Assembly (NCBI RefSeq): GCF_918797505.1
Contig: NC_092797.1
Coordinates: 49,884,157-49,948,156, forward strand
Length of the DNA stretch: 64,000 bases
Direction: 5' to 3'
DNA from: Bemisia tabaci
Taxonomy: Eukaryota; Arthropoda; Insecta; Hemiptera; Aleyrodidae
Shown here: piece after piece, positions 42,574 to 56,000 of the stretch
How the letters are laid out: each line of letters starts with the position of its first letter
How positions within the stretch are numbered: the stretch's first letter is position 1
Notes under the pieces: generated by a model
The model's database searches: none
Told to the model about the DNA's origin: nothing
Seen by the model: only the letters and a program-made list of their open reading frames with translations
Position numbers and translations under genes: made by a program

Positions 42574-43802
42574 GGACGTGTGGTCAAAAACTATTTTCCT
42601 CAGCAAAACAGTTGGAATCTCCAAATAGTGTTGAACTTTTTTCTCACCGATTTTTCAAAAAAAATTACCGATTCCGAATTACCGCAAACCTTTTTCTTAC
42701 GGATTTTTGAAAAATTGGTAGAAAAAGGTTCTACACTAATTTGATAAATATGACCGATAAAGTTATTTAATGAAGTGAGTTGGAGTCTCATTAGTTCCTT
42801 GCAACTTCCAAGAAAATGTATTACTTTGATAATTCTAATTGATTTATCATCAAAATATACTTAAGTGAAATATTTTTGGTGAAAGGGTTGATGAACCGTG
42901 ACCTGCTGCTACTAAGAATACCCAATGTATCCATTTAAAATGGATCAGTCACTTTGAGCATAGAATCATATATTTAAGGGTGAAACTTATGAGGTAGCAA
43001 AATTTGGAAAATCAGTCAAATGCCTAATTTTGATGTCCTTCATCAACATCGTAATGGCACCAATCAGAGATTGGCTGTCAACATCATCCAACGAGATAAT
43101 GCACCTCCCTCCTGGTCTCTCTCATCTGAGTTTTTCACTTTTTCAGCATTGTACATAGAATCTTCGTTGGTAGAAACCATGGTATGTTAGAACTTTTGCC
43201 CTGGATAATGTCTGCAGAGTTACTGAGGGGCTTTATTCTTCTGATCTTTAGAATTCAACTGTTTAACATGATTCTTTCACGAGTCTAGTTGACTCACTAT
43301 ATGTAATTTAAGAGTTTTTCTAATGAGTTTGCAGTGTATCAACTGAAATAGGTTCTATATTTTGGGATTTCAGTGTTGCAGAATTTAGAAGAATTTGTTG
43401 CATCATTTTTTTCACTTTTCCAAGCAAATATTCTTTCTCATCACTTCTGAGGAATATTCTCGTTATTACAATTAATTCCCAAAGAAACTTGGTAGACTGG
43501 TCCACTTGGTAATTTTTCAACAAGAATACTTGTTGTCACATCGAAAAATCTACCAAGTTTTGATAAGTAGAATGTTTATTTTCCTTTGAATAGAATGACT
43601 CTGCAGCTCCGAGATCTCAAGGCTAATTAAAACCACGAGGCAAAAACGACAATTCAATAAAAGGAGACACACACCTAAACAAACTAAGAACAAAATTTTA
43701 ATTTTTCATAATTTTAGCAAATAACAAAAAACAATGAAGTTTGGCACAATATTTTGAAGTTTACTAGGATTTCATCATTTAAATGTAAGCCGGCAATTCA
43801 AA

Positions 43803-43810
43803 TTTCCCGC
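43803..43810 (+). promoter_or_regulatory. E2F-like site upstream of separase
   Basis: TTTCCCGC matches the E2F consensus TTTSSCGC. A near match TTTCGCGG lies about 60 bases further (43865). Both are within ~240 bases of the separase ATG, in a CpG-richer stretch, which fits a cell-cycle gene. This is based on motif match only. Confidence 0.45.
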
Positions 43811-44040
43811 GAATCGCTCTGGTGGATGTTGAGGTGTTGCCACCGTTGAGCGACCGTTCATGGATTTTCGCGGGCTTTGAGATGTAAACAAACACTCCGC
43901 TGCTCCGTCCTGTCTCCTCAGATACATCAGTGAAGTGTAAAAGTTATCTTATTTTACTTTATTTGTGCCATATTACAATATTATTTTATTCTAATGACGT
44001 TACTATATCTCAATTTTCTCTGAAAAAACTCATCTGTGTA

Positions 44041-44073
44041 ATGAAATATGAAGAAAACGCTGGAGGACATTGA
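44041..44073 (+). other. Short upstream ORF overlapping the separase start
   Basis: An ATG seven bases before the proposed start opens a 10-codon frame in another phase that ends TGA at 44071-44073, inside the separase coding sequence. It would reduce translation if present in the mRNA. Confidence 0.4.
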
Positions 44074-47000
44074 CAAAAACGTCTTGCCGAATGCAAAATT
44101 CTGCTGCGCTCCTGTCAATAAAAGTAAGCCAAGTAAAGCTCAACTTCTATACTACATACATATTTACCTTTCAAATGGATACATACATGATATAATTAAT
44201 TTTTGAAAGATATGCCTTTTCTTGCATTAATCTACCTCTGAAGCATTTTCTGAAGCACAGCATGGATGCTCCCAGGAAACCTTTAATGGACTGCTGATAA
44301 GTGATAATGCAATACTCAGAATCTAGGGTTTTACCTCTATTTATTGGTGTAAATCTAAACACCTTAATCTCTTTTATCTAAGGACTTAAGTCTTTTCCGT
44401 CGAAGACTAAAACAACTAAACCTCAGGTTAATCACTGATGAAAGTTCTATTCTGCATTGTTAGACGCAATTCGCATCCTTTTCTTTCTCCCTCTTCCCAT
44501 CTCTTTCCCTCTCGCTTTTCTCTTTAAAGTCAAATTTTTGTGTCCCCTCATTTTTATTTCATCTTTTAGTCTTTTATCGTGCTATAGACGCTATTAGTGC
44601 AATAGTCACAGAAAAGCGATATCTATCGATTTTCTCACATTGGTAGCATTGAAAGAGGTTATGCCAATGTTATTGTTTGGATCCAATTCGATATAATGGA
44701 GAATCCCTATGATGACGTGGCCAGTAATAGCGTCTATTGATAGTTCGATCACAACGTCGTGTATTGTGTTGTGACTTGACGTCACTTATAGCCCCTCTGA
44801 TTGTGTGATTACTCTGCAAAGAAGTTCTTTGTTTTACCCACTTCTCATAACCATCAATTGGACGTATTTCTGTCAAATGGAACTAAGCGCCATAGGGTGA
44901 GAAAGGTAGAGGGGGGCTTGGATTGGCGGCGAAACCGGGCATCGGGCTCATTCTGTCCTATACTCGCAATGCTTTTCCATGGCGCTTAGGTCCGTTTGAC
45001 AGAACGCGCTATCCGGCATTCTAAATTCCTCAAAAGGAACTCAAATTGGCGCTTAGTTCTGTTTGACAGAAATACGCCCAATTATCTTTTTCAAGAATGT
45101 TTGGATGTCCATTAAGCTCCTCTGAAAAGGTTCAAGAAGCTTAAGCAGATCAATTATGTCCTAAGAAAAGTCGCAAGTCCAAGAGGCAGTGCTTCACTGC
45201 ACAGCTTAAAATTATCTTTTGTTTCACTCTCTCGGACCATCATATTCTGTCTCTCGCTCATCAACGTTTCTATGGACTGTTACATTTGAAGCACAGCAGT
45301 ACAGGGAATCAAGTTACTTCAAAACTGGTTTTCACCCACATTTAGCAGCCGCATGAGAAACCTCTTCAGTATTTAAAACATGTTTTCACATTAAATAGGT
45401 GCCACCTTTATTATGTACTCATTATAATATCTTGCAGAAGTAGCCCAACCACACAGTTTCATAATTCATCTAGCATTTGAATGTACTATAGCAGGAATTT
45501 GTTTCTTGTTTTCTCAGATCTGCGGAAGCTTGCAGCGCTGGAATGTTTCGACAAAGGTGACATCGATATGGGTATTCACCATCTCACAGAAAGTCATGCA
45601 ATTGGATTTCGCAGCAAAATTGTATCTCGTATCAGCCAAGTTAATGAGTGAGTATCTTTTTTAATTATATGTTTTTACAGTTTTCATCGAGACGAGAGAC
45701 ATTGCTCACGAAACGTGTCCAATCACAGCACAAAGTTTTAAGATAACTGCTGTCACAGTAGAAATGAATAGAGGAAGGAGGAATGTGTTTAGAGACACCT
45801 AATAGTTGTCCCAAATGCAGTACCACAGTTCAACACATCTAAAGACATGCAGCCTGAAAACTATACTTGGTGTTCTAGAAATATCGTTTTCATTTTTTAA
45901 AATTTGTCGGAATTATCAAATTATAACAATATTCAGGTATTGTGGTGCTTAATTTAGTACCCTATTTGAGAGTCTATAACTTAAATTTTTATATTTCAGT
46001 GTTATCTCTTTATCTTATTGAAAGAGTAATTTTCAGTGTAAAAAACGGATAACAATGATTGTTTCAGAATGCAAGCAGAATTTCTTAGTCTTCCTCATAT
46101 TTCATTTGATCCTGATCTCATAAACTTTAGTAGTAAATATGCATCGAGTAACGATAAAGGCCTCATGGAGCGTTTGCAAGAATTACCAGAAGGTATGTAA
46201 GCTCACATCTTTTTTATTTTTTGGATCAAATTTTTATAGATTGTTCTTTTTTATGGAAAGTATCCTCTTGTTTTCCCAGTATTATTTTTCTATTTTTTAA
46301 CGCTAATTGACATCCTTTATTCTCCAGAATTGTTTATTTTTACTCTAAGTAATGATTACTGCCTTTGTTTTTGGAAAAATAGGGAGATATTTGTGGTAGA
46401 AACCCACAATTAAGAATGGCCAGAGTGCCAATTTACATATCTCCATTGCGATGTTTCAAAGTTTCTGGTCCTGTACTTTATTTTTATGAAGAGAAACGAG
46501 CCAACTTTATACTTGAAATTTACGCAGAATATTCCTTTTTTTTTTTCAAATAGCCTGTAAGGCTAATCCAGTTCCAAATTTGCATACCGTACATTCACCT
46601 ATCTTATACCCTCCCTGTCTACTTCCCTCATCAATCTTCCCTCACCCCAGTTATTGTTTAGGTATACCCTCAATTTAAACAATAAGTTCCTTTTAAATGC
46701 CTCCAGTCCCAATTCCTCCATCTTGTAGCACTTGAATTTGTTATATTCCCTTACCCCTTTATAGAAAATCATTTTATCCACATTACCCTTTTCATGGTAT
46801 GCCCAGACCTTACCACCATACCTAGTCCCTTTTGCATTATCCCCCCACATTAGCTTTTTCAAGTCCTCATCCACACCTTTTATATAACATTTCTTAATTT
46901 TGTAAATAAATACAAAGGCCCTGTATTTAATGAACAACTCTATACACAACCACTCCAACTCATTCAACATTCCTTCAATATTTTCTTCTCTACTCCGTTT

Positions 47001-50000
47001 TAAAATATATCTCATTGCATTGTTTTGCCCCACTTGCAACCTTTCTATCACACCCTTCCCTGCTTCATAAAGTATGGTTGTACAGTGATTTAATATTGCC
47101 CCTACTCCCCCTTTTTCTGCTGACGGAGAAGAAAAATCAAGAACGTTCCTAAGAAATTACACTGAATACTTTTCCAAAAAAAAAAAAAAATGTGGTGTAA
47201 CAAGAAGTCTGCAAAGTTGCAGACGGAAATAAGTGGTTTTGCGCTGTGTGCATAAGTGTAGAGTGTGCTCACTTACAAAGTTCCTCCCATGGAGCCTCCC
47301 ATGGTATCCTGAAAAGAGAATGTCAGAATACCAATTTCAAATATTTCCCTACACCAATGTCTTACCGCCCTGTTTTTAGGTTTTTCTGTATTTCCAAGTA
47401 TGATTGTATTACCAAAACATCAACTGACACCTTTCTTTGTTGATATTTTTGAATGCTCTGCATCATTCAGCCTCTGACGATTCATTAACTTACTGCCGTA
47501 AACTTTGTCAGATAAGTCTTTTATCCCCGACTGCCTGTATGCAGTTGATTTACTGACACATCTGCCCACAGCTGGAGTTGTGTGTTTTAGTCAAATTAGC
47601 AGAGTCGCTGCAGACTGAGAAAATTAAGAATGTCAGAGAATTTTAGAAAGCTTAAGAAAACCAGGAAATATCAGGAAAAAAATGTTAAATCTCCTTTAAT
47701 TGCTTTCTAGAATATTTTTAACGTTTTAAACAAAAAAATTTGTGTGTCCCGGTTTGGAGGTGACGATTTTTTACCAACTCATATATGGTCTAATGTCAGG
47801 CATTTTCCTCCAAAATTTGTGAGGGAAATGAGGGAGATGCTAGGGGATTTCATTCTCTAAATTCTGAAACAATCCTGATCTAAGATCGCAATTGGACAGT
47901 TGGAGTATTCCTCTTTTTGTAGAGTTCAACCAGTTGCCAACTAATTTGATGTGAGTTCTAATGCAAATCTATGGAGACGTTAAGAAAAATTCAAGATTTT
48001 TTGTATCAGAAACAGAAAACACATTGCTTGAGGTTATGACATGAATAAATAGTACCATAAAATCAGGAACAGCTGTATTGGCTCCAAACCAAAATTTGTA
48101 TGTACATATATTGACTGTTGATTGAAAGACGCTTCTGTCAGTAATATGACACTTAATTGTCAAAAAAGTCAACCTCCATCAGAAATACTTTGTAGATTTT
48201 TGATTTCTGTTATTTGAATGTATCAATTTATCGGTTGCAACTATTTTTTAAAACAAATGGAAATTTTTCATGAGGAACACTTTTCTGTAACTATGTAATT
48301 TGATATTCTAGAATGGACATTGGTCCAATTGACGCAAGGCTTTTCCTCCAAAACACGTTGCACCCCCAGAGAAGCTGGAACTCCGAGCTCAAATTCTGTT
48401 TTCCACATCACAAGGTTTTCCTGTGGCCGGAACGCAAGGTATTCTTTTCATTGAACTATTGTTCTTTATCGTTTTTTTATTTTGTTACTTGAAGCTTTTT
48501 TTAAGGAAGCAACAGTTTAATACTAGGGGGCGTAGCCCCTGGTCGCCACGCGGCCCTATTTTTATCTTCTATCAGTGTTAGTTTTATTTTTCCCCTAAAA
48601 AATTACGATATGAGGAATACTTTACTTTCAGAATGAAATAATTTTTGGTTTTAATGAATAAAGAATTTTTTTTTTTTGAAGTCAAAAGGACGCGTTTTGG
48701 AATGACTGCTTGATGAAATATTGCAGTAAAACAACGAACAATGATAATCAGGTAATAATTAAAATAGCCAGGAGTCGGGGATCGAACCCACATCATGATC
48801 TAAGTGGACGCATCCGACGTCTTAGACGACTCGGCCACCACTCGTTTGATGATAATCGGCGTGAATCTTGTGTAGATAAGTATAGAGCTGATGCGCAGGC
48901 TACCCAGCTTCTGCGCAACCTCCTCGACCACTGCGCATCCTCCCGCGCATAGCTGTAGCAGTCCCGGAGCATTCCGTAAATTCACTCAATTTTATAACTT
49001 GATTTTAAAAAAACCTGGGTCCCATTTCCAAAATCTGATTAGAGCGGGCTCATCTAGGGCCTATTACCTGTCGATTTACGCAAAAATCATAGAAATCGGC
49101 CCGGTAGAACGCTCAAACGAACTATGACAAAAAGTATAAATTTACATTGTTTAAATGGGAGAATTCGCAACTTTACCACTTGTTATAAAAAAAACCTGGG
49201 CCATATTTTGAAAATCTGAAAAGAGTTGGCTTATCTAGAGACAATTGCCCGTCGATAGCCGCAAAAATCATTAAAATCGGCCCGGTAGAACGCTGGAACT
49301 AAGCGTCACCAGTTACGCAAAATTAGGAGGTCTTGGAGCTTATATATATGATGACGTCCTTTTCACTCAGGATGTAGGATTGACCAAAAAGAAAATAGAT
49401 CAAGTTGTATTAACTCTGGAATGATCAACTGCAATTGGTCAATCTTCCAACTCACTTTGAGGTGACGTTTCTGTACCAAATTATGTCTTTGCTACAGTGC
49501 GTTTTATGAAGTGAGAATTTCTAACATGTATGAATTCCTCAATTCTCTCGCTAATTATTCACTTAGTGAATCTAAAATTTTAGACTTTGCTAAAGCATAC
49601 ATTGCAATTTTTCAGCAAATTCACTAGAGGAACAACTACTCTTATCTCTGTAAAATTGTTAATTTCAAACTATTTTTACTAAATAATTATTTGCCCAACA
49701 ATGAAATATTTTTTACAATTATTTTTTTAAAATTTAGGAAGCCTTGCTGTGTAACTCTACCAAAAGGATCCATCACAGCTGCAAAATTATCCTCTATTTT
49801 TGAAATCATCGAAAAAGCTGTCACTCCAGTGTCATCAAAGAAAGTCACTCCCTCAAAAATGTTACGTGAAGCTTGCATCCCTAACACGAGAATCTTTTCC
49901 AAACTTCAGCCTCCGTCCAAATCGACCCGTGAGGAGTATGGTGAAGCTTTAAAGGTATGTAATTTTGATTATAGATAGTAGTTTTTCGAAAATGAACTTA

Positions 50001-53000
50001 AATGAAAATTCTGTGTTCTGTAGCGTCTGCCAAAGTTGTCGATACAACTTAATGTTGGCTTATCAGATGGCCACTGAGCCTTGTGGGAATATGGTATGTG
50101 TCATTTTTACAAGTTAAGGAGAACGGTCCAGCTTTGGGCGCATAACAGCTATCCTGAAATCGTCTGAACTCCATGAAGGTGCCTCATTGGTCATACTACT
50201 ATAATACTATTAATACTACTATTACTTCTGAGATGATCTTCACAACTAAGGTAGAATGAGTACAAACTGTTGAAAACATTCAAATCTCTGTAATAAAATT
50301 TTTCACTTGTCACTTGTCTGATAGTACTCTTAGTCGCACTCAAAAATCATTTATTTCCTTTTGCCTCACCATGCTAACAAAAAAAAAACCCTTAATGGAG
50401 ATGTTGCATGTGTGAGGAATTTGCGATTCGACTATTGATTCAGATGTAAAAGTTTGCAAGAAACATGATGGTGCCACTGGTTTTCTCTGAAATCAACTCC
50501 CAAGCTCAAAAAAAGCTCACAAGTTGAGGCCAAAATGGAGGGGATATCCCACGCTATCCTGAGAGTCCACCTCTACATCAAGACAAACTCTCCAGGCAAA
50601 GATAGGGAGCAAATACATTAGCAGGGTTGCCCTGTTTTCAGTTTTAGAGTCCCCATAAACATTAACAGGGCTGCCACTTTATTTGGGGACTCTAAAACTG
50701 AAAACAGGGCAACCCTGCTAACGTATTTGCTCCCTATCTTTGCCTGGAGAGTTTGTCTTGATGTAGAGGTGGACTCTCACGATAGCGGGGGATATTCCCT
50801 CCATTTTGGCCTCAACTTGTGAGCTTTTTTTGAGCTTGGGAGTTGATTTCAGAGAAAACCAGTGGCACCATCGTGTTTCTCGTGAACTTTTACGTAAGAA
50901 TCAATAGTCGAATCGCAAATTTCTCACACATGCAACATCTCCATTTTCAAAATTAATGTTTTACTAGTTTACCTGCATCTCTCTCATTGGGTTTTTTTCT
51001 GCTCCACAGGTTTTGGTAGATGAAATTAATTCGGAATGGCTTCAACAATGGAGATGCATGTTGCTGGGACAACTTTGCGCTAGTGATCTGAAAAAAGATA
51101 TACGGAAAACAGTTGATAAAGTTCTAAGGTAACATTCATCATTATTGTGTTATATGTGTTAACAAATACATCTCTTAAGGGGTGTGTTTCAAAATAACCA
51201 ATTTTGGTGTGTTTAAATACTTTACTCTGTGAGGATATTATAAAACTTAAGAATTAAAATATTCAGTGTAAAATTCAAGTAGATGATGTTCTGATACTAT
51301 CACCAGACCTATAAATGTTTTCCTATTAACAAAAAAAATTATTCCCATCAAGGTAATTTTGATTTAAAAATTGCATTTTTTGGCTTTTTAACACGTTTTA
51401 TCAAATGAAGAAATGCATCATTGTTGAGTCGAAAGTATTGAGCCTTTCGTTTTTAACTGAGTTGATGCGCTGTCTGATCCTCCCCAGCTTGTACGAGACA
51501 AAGAAAGAGAAGCTCGAACCTTGTCGTGCATTTTCTCCGTCATCATGCCTTAAAAATTTTCGGAAAACACATCCTTCACACCTGTTGTTCTAGAGATAGT
51601 CAAATAGGAAGTCCAAATTTAAAAGCTCATCTTACCCAGGAGATTGTAAGGAAGATCGTATCAAAAAATCTTGAAATTTAGCTGATGCCAAATTTGTTAG
51701 TACTCTGTGCGTAGTCCTTTAGATAAAAAATTAAATTTAATGGAATGCATTAACTTTTCTATAGGCACATGAAAAAAAATCTCAGTATTCATTTTTCGCT
51801 ATTGGACAATTTAGCTGAATATTTTTGTTTCCTCCAAAATTAAGTTTTCTCGTTAATGTCTGTACAATTTTTTGTTTCAGTAAATCAAAATTGCCAGAGA
51901 ATAGTGTCACCCTTTTATATCAAATTATGGATGGCTCGGGTCATCTAGATTTAGGAGAAATAGAAGCAGCTGTTTCCGATTGCATTCATGATGAAGATAC
52001 TCGCTGTGCAATGATTGAAGCTATCAAAGAGTTCAAAGAATCAAATTTAAACTTAGCTGTAGCGAAGCGTTATCCTGTGTTATTAATTTTAGATGAGGTG
52101 AGTAAAGAAAATAGTTTGTTTTTACTTAAATCTTTTTTGTGTTTGTGAGATACGAGTAGGCCGCTTTTATTGGAATTTCGTGTTTGTCTGGTTGGCAAGA
52201 CAAGACTAGAAGAGAATGAAGCTATGTAATCGGTTAACTAAGTCAAATGGAAGCTGCCGTCATGCAGCAAGAGGCCTTTAACGGATCGAATAGTCGACAG
52301 GCTGCCTGCCACCGAGGAGGTGCCTTTAGCTAGGTGATTTTTCAGCTTGTTGAAGGGCTCTTGTGGTGGACTAACGGCTTCCGAACAACGTAGGAGACCA
52401 GTCTTATAGCTATATTCCTCCTTTGTCTTTTTTTCCATGTGGGAAACATGAATTTTCTAAGATAGCGGGCTGCATGTGAAAATGTATCTTTAGAGAAGAG
52501 TATCTAGGTCTACTCTTAAGAGTCTTCAGTAAAATTATATCTTCATAGAAAGTCCTTAGTAGCGTACAGCAGCTGTTTTTTAATGACAGTCAGTCACCGA
52601 TGTCTTCATGCCTATCATATTTTTTTTAAAAAATGTTTCAAAACAATGAGAAGATGGTCAACATCTCAAACTTATTTAATATTGAAGTTTTCAACTGTTT
52701 ACTAATTTTTAAAGACACTAGGTAAGGAATTGCATGGAGTCTTTCGATGGAATCGAGATAAGATTTATCCACCTAAGAAGACTACTTTTCAAAGCTATCC
52801 AGTCCTGCTTGGATCTGGCCAGATTTTTCATTTTCTAAAAATACTAGTTCTGAATAGACTTTATACAAAATATTTCCCAATATGAACGCTTTAAATGGCG
52901 CAGAAGTGCTTTTAAACCAAATTTCCAGCAATGAAAAATACATTATCATTTTTGCAAATCCTTCAGCCTCTATTGCCTTTTGTGGATGTCAAGTGATCTT

Positions 53001-56000
53001 CTGTGCTTTCTGAATTTAAATATTTGATACTGATAATGATTTCTGACAGAGACAAGTCAGAAGTGGGTATCCCAGAAGTGCAGAAACTTTTAGACCTCGC
53101 AATTGGTGTGGCGCAGTCCGTTGCCTGTGAACTTGAGAAGGCCCATAAAACTGGATTAAAAAAGTGGGAAGATAGGTTTAATTATTAAAAATTGCATGTG
53201 TTCTGTAAAATTGAGGCTACATTTGTATGTTCATCGCAAACGGCAAATTATTCGGAAAAATACAGTAGGCCAAGAACTTTTTGCATTCCTTGGGTATCTA
53301 ACGTGTCTCAAAAAGCTTAGCTCTTGGTGATGTTTGCCATTCAAGTCAGTTGATAATTAAATCCGATCTTCTGTCACGGCTAATTTTGAATAATCTGTTT
53401 GTTTCTCAAGATTTTAGATAAAGTACCTTGGGAAATGATTCCAGTGCTAAGAAGACATCCTGTCAGCCGAATATTTTCTGTTCACTTCGCCCATGCAATG
53501 TATAATAGGTTCAAACAGCAACTTCCAATGAAAGATGGATGCTTGTAAGTATATTGGTTTTTTTTTCTTGCATGCTTTCGTAAGTATCAAAATACTACGG
53601 CTGCAAGCTACATAAATAAGAACCTGAAAAAGTCCAGGATTTTTTGATGCATAAAAAATTAATGGGAAAGTTATCAAGTTTAATCAAAGATGAAAAATTA
53701 ATGGAATTTTCACCTTCATTCTCTATTTTGAAAAGTTTCTGAGGAGAGATAAAGCTAATCAAAATCCGATCAATCATAAGCTGACAATTGAGTTGATGTA
53801 ACAAGGCAATGCTTTGAGCTGAGTTCAGATATTCAGCAAACACTGTTTCCCTTGCCTGGCTACGTCATCAGAGTCCTACAAAATTCTTGTTTCTAACGGG
53901 TCTCATGTTTGCCGTTTTCAAAGCAAGGTCTCTTTATCTGTTTAGGGTCAAAGAAAATCTGGAAGAGTTCCTGGAAACTTAGTTCACCCTGTCCTTTCAG
54001 AAAATCAATTTTGAAAAATGGGTGCTACTGCCATTTATAGCAGAGTTTTTTGCTTTTTTTAATCCTCCAGGTTTTTGGTTTTTAATCCTCCAGGGTTTTT
54101 TGGTTGACATGGTTCAGAAAATTTGTTAATTGGTCCTCAAAAATTCAAGGAATTTTCCCCCATATTTTCGCTATTAACATTGTAATTTTAGTTTATATTG
54201 CTTCTTCATCTGACTAGACTATCCATTAATATCGCTTAACAATAACCTTCAAAGGATCGCTAGTTTTTCCTTTTCATCATACATCTTTCTAATTCTCGCA
54301 ATTTGATTCAATTATACTTTTTCTTGTTCCAGTATCATTGAAAAACCGGAAGATGGCTACTATGTGATAAATCCAGGTAAAGATTTGAGTAAGATGGAGG
54401 AAAAAATGTGTGATTTTATATCTAGTCGTGTTCCGTCTTGGGATGGCATTGCTGGCAGTTTTCCACCAGATAAAGAATTTGCTGCTGCTTTAAAGAATCA
54501 CTCCTTCCTTTTGTAAGTTTTAGTGTAAACTTATACATTATAATAAAATAATGAAGATTTATTTGTATGTTGCTTAAAAGAAAGGTTGCTTTTGGGATTA
54601 AAAATACATCAAGAACTATTTAGAAGAATAGTACAAAGAAAGAACAGCGAAACTGCAAATATTTGTATCTTGGTTACGGTGTTCCAAAATCTTCGCTCTT
54701 GTTTCATTTTTTGAAAATAAACCAAATTAAAATAATGGTTTGAAATTTTCGTAGAATATTCTTCACATACAGAAGAAAAATTAGAGAATTTGTCAAGAAA
54801 TGACATCCTATAGTTTTTGATGTAGAAAATGAAGTATGACAGAAAGTCTGCAAAGCGGCAAACGGAGATACGCATTTCTGCAGTTTCATCATTGGAATAA
54901 ATCAAGAATAGAATACATGCAAAAAGAATTTAATCAGTTTTTACTAAGATTATCCAAGTAAAATCCAATTAAACGGATGGTTTATTTATGAGCCAAATGC
55001 TTTGCTGCAAACCAATGGTACTTGTGCTATTGAGTGAAAGGAATACCATGTGCAAGTCTAAACTTCCTTTTTGGTGAGACACAGGTTTAGATCAATTAAA
55101 GTGAAGACTGTTCAAAGGCAGAATCTAGACATTCGTATTTTATGTAGTCTTGGGAATTCAGAGATGACTTTTGGCATGTAGTCTTGACAGTTGGGGCTTC
55201 ATTATTCTGACTTACAATGACCTCAGTTCCTGTGTTATGATTCACATAGTCTCTCACAGGGCTCTACCTTAGTGCAGCGATGTAGTCTGTGAAAGTATTG
55301 TCAACCCATCCATCTTTGAGCGCAAGATATTTTTTCAAATTATGATACATGAAAATGATGGTCATGATTGATTAGATCCTACTTATAAATCATAAGGTCT
55401 TCAAGTCCAAAAAATTGACAGGATTAAGTCGACCCAAGCACATCAACTTTTCGCTTAAATCAATTATTTTGTTTCTGCAGCCCAATAATTGAAACTATGT
55501 CAGCTTCAAGAGACAAGACATAGCCCCATCTCAACCATGAAATATTTTGCATCTTGATGTCTTATCAGCCTGCTATGTTGGATTAAAACAATTGATCCCA
55601 AACCCTTACTTTCGTATGTTACTTAACATGTTTGCTTCGTTGGTTTTTTGAAAGAAAAGTAAATATGTACTTCATAACAAAAACTTTTCTATAAATACCC
55701 CTGAATGTCATGGTTTTTGGAAAGGATTGGCGGCTCTTACTGAATTTTATTGTTTCAGGTATTGCGGCCATGGGAATGGAACTCAATATTTTTCAAGTGA
55801 TATGATTTTTAGCTTAGATGTCAAAGCCATTCCTCTACTGTTTGGTTGTAGCAGTGTAAAAATGGAGGATTTTGGAGGAAGAGTATGTATATCTGGTTTA
55901 GCCATGAAGTACCTCACTGCCGGCAGGTAATGATTAGTGATTTTCTCAGCCATTTTGTTGTTTTCCATACAAAGGAACGTAACTACATTTCAGCGCTCCA

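Noticed and set aside
48773..48847. Possible tRNA-Ser/Leu gene on the minus strand
   Set aside because: A and B boxes fit, but the acceptor ends do not pair and an A-tailed body follows, which indicates a SINE.
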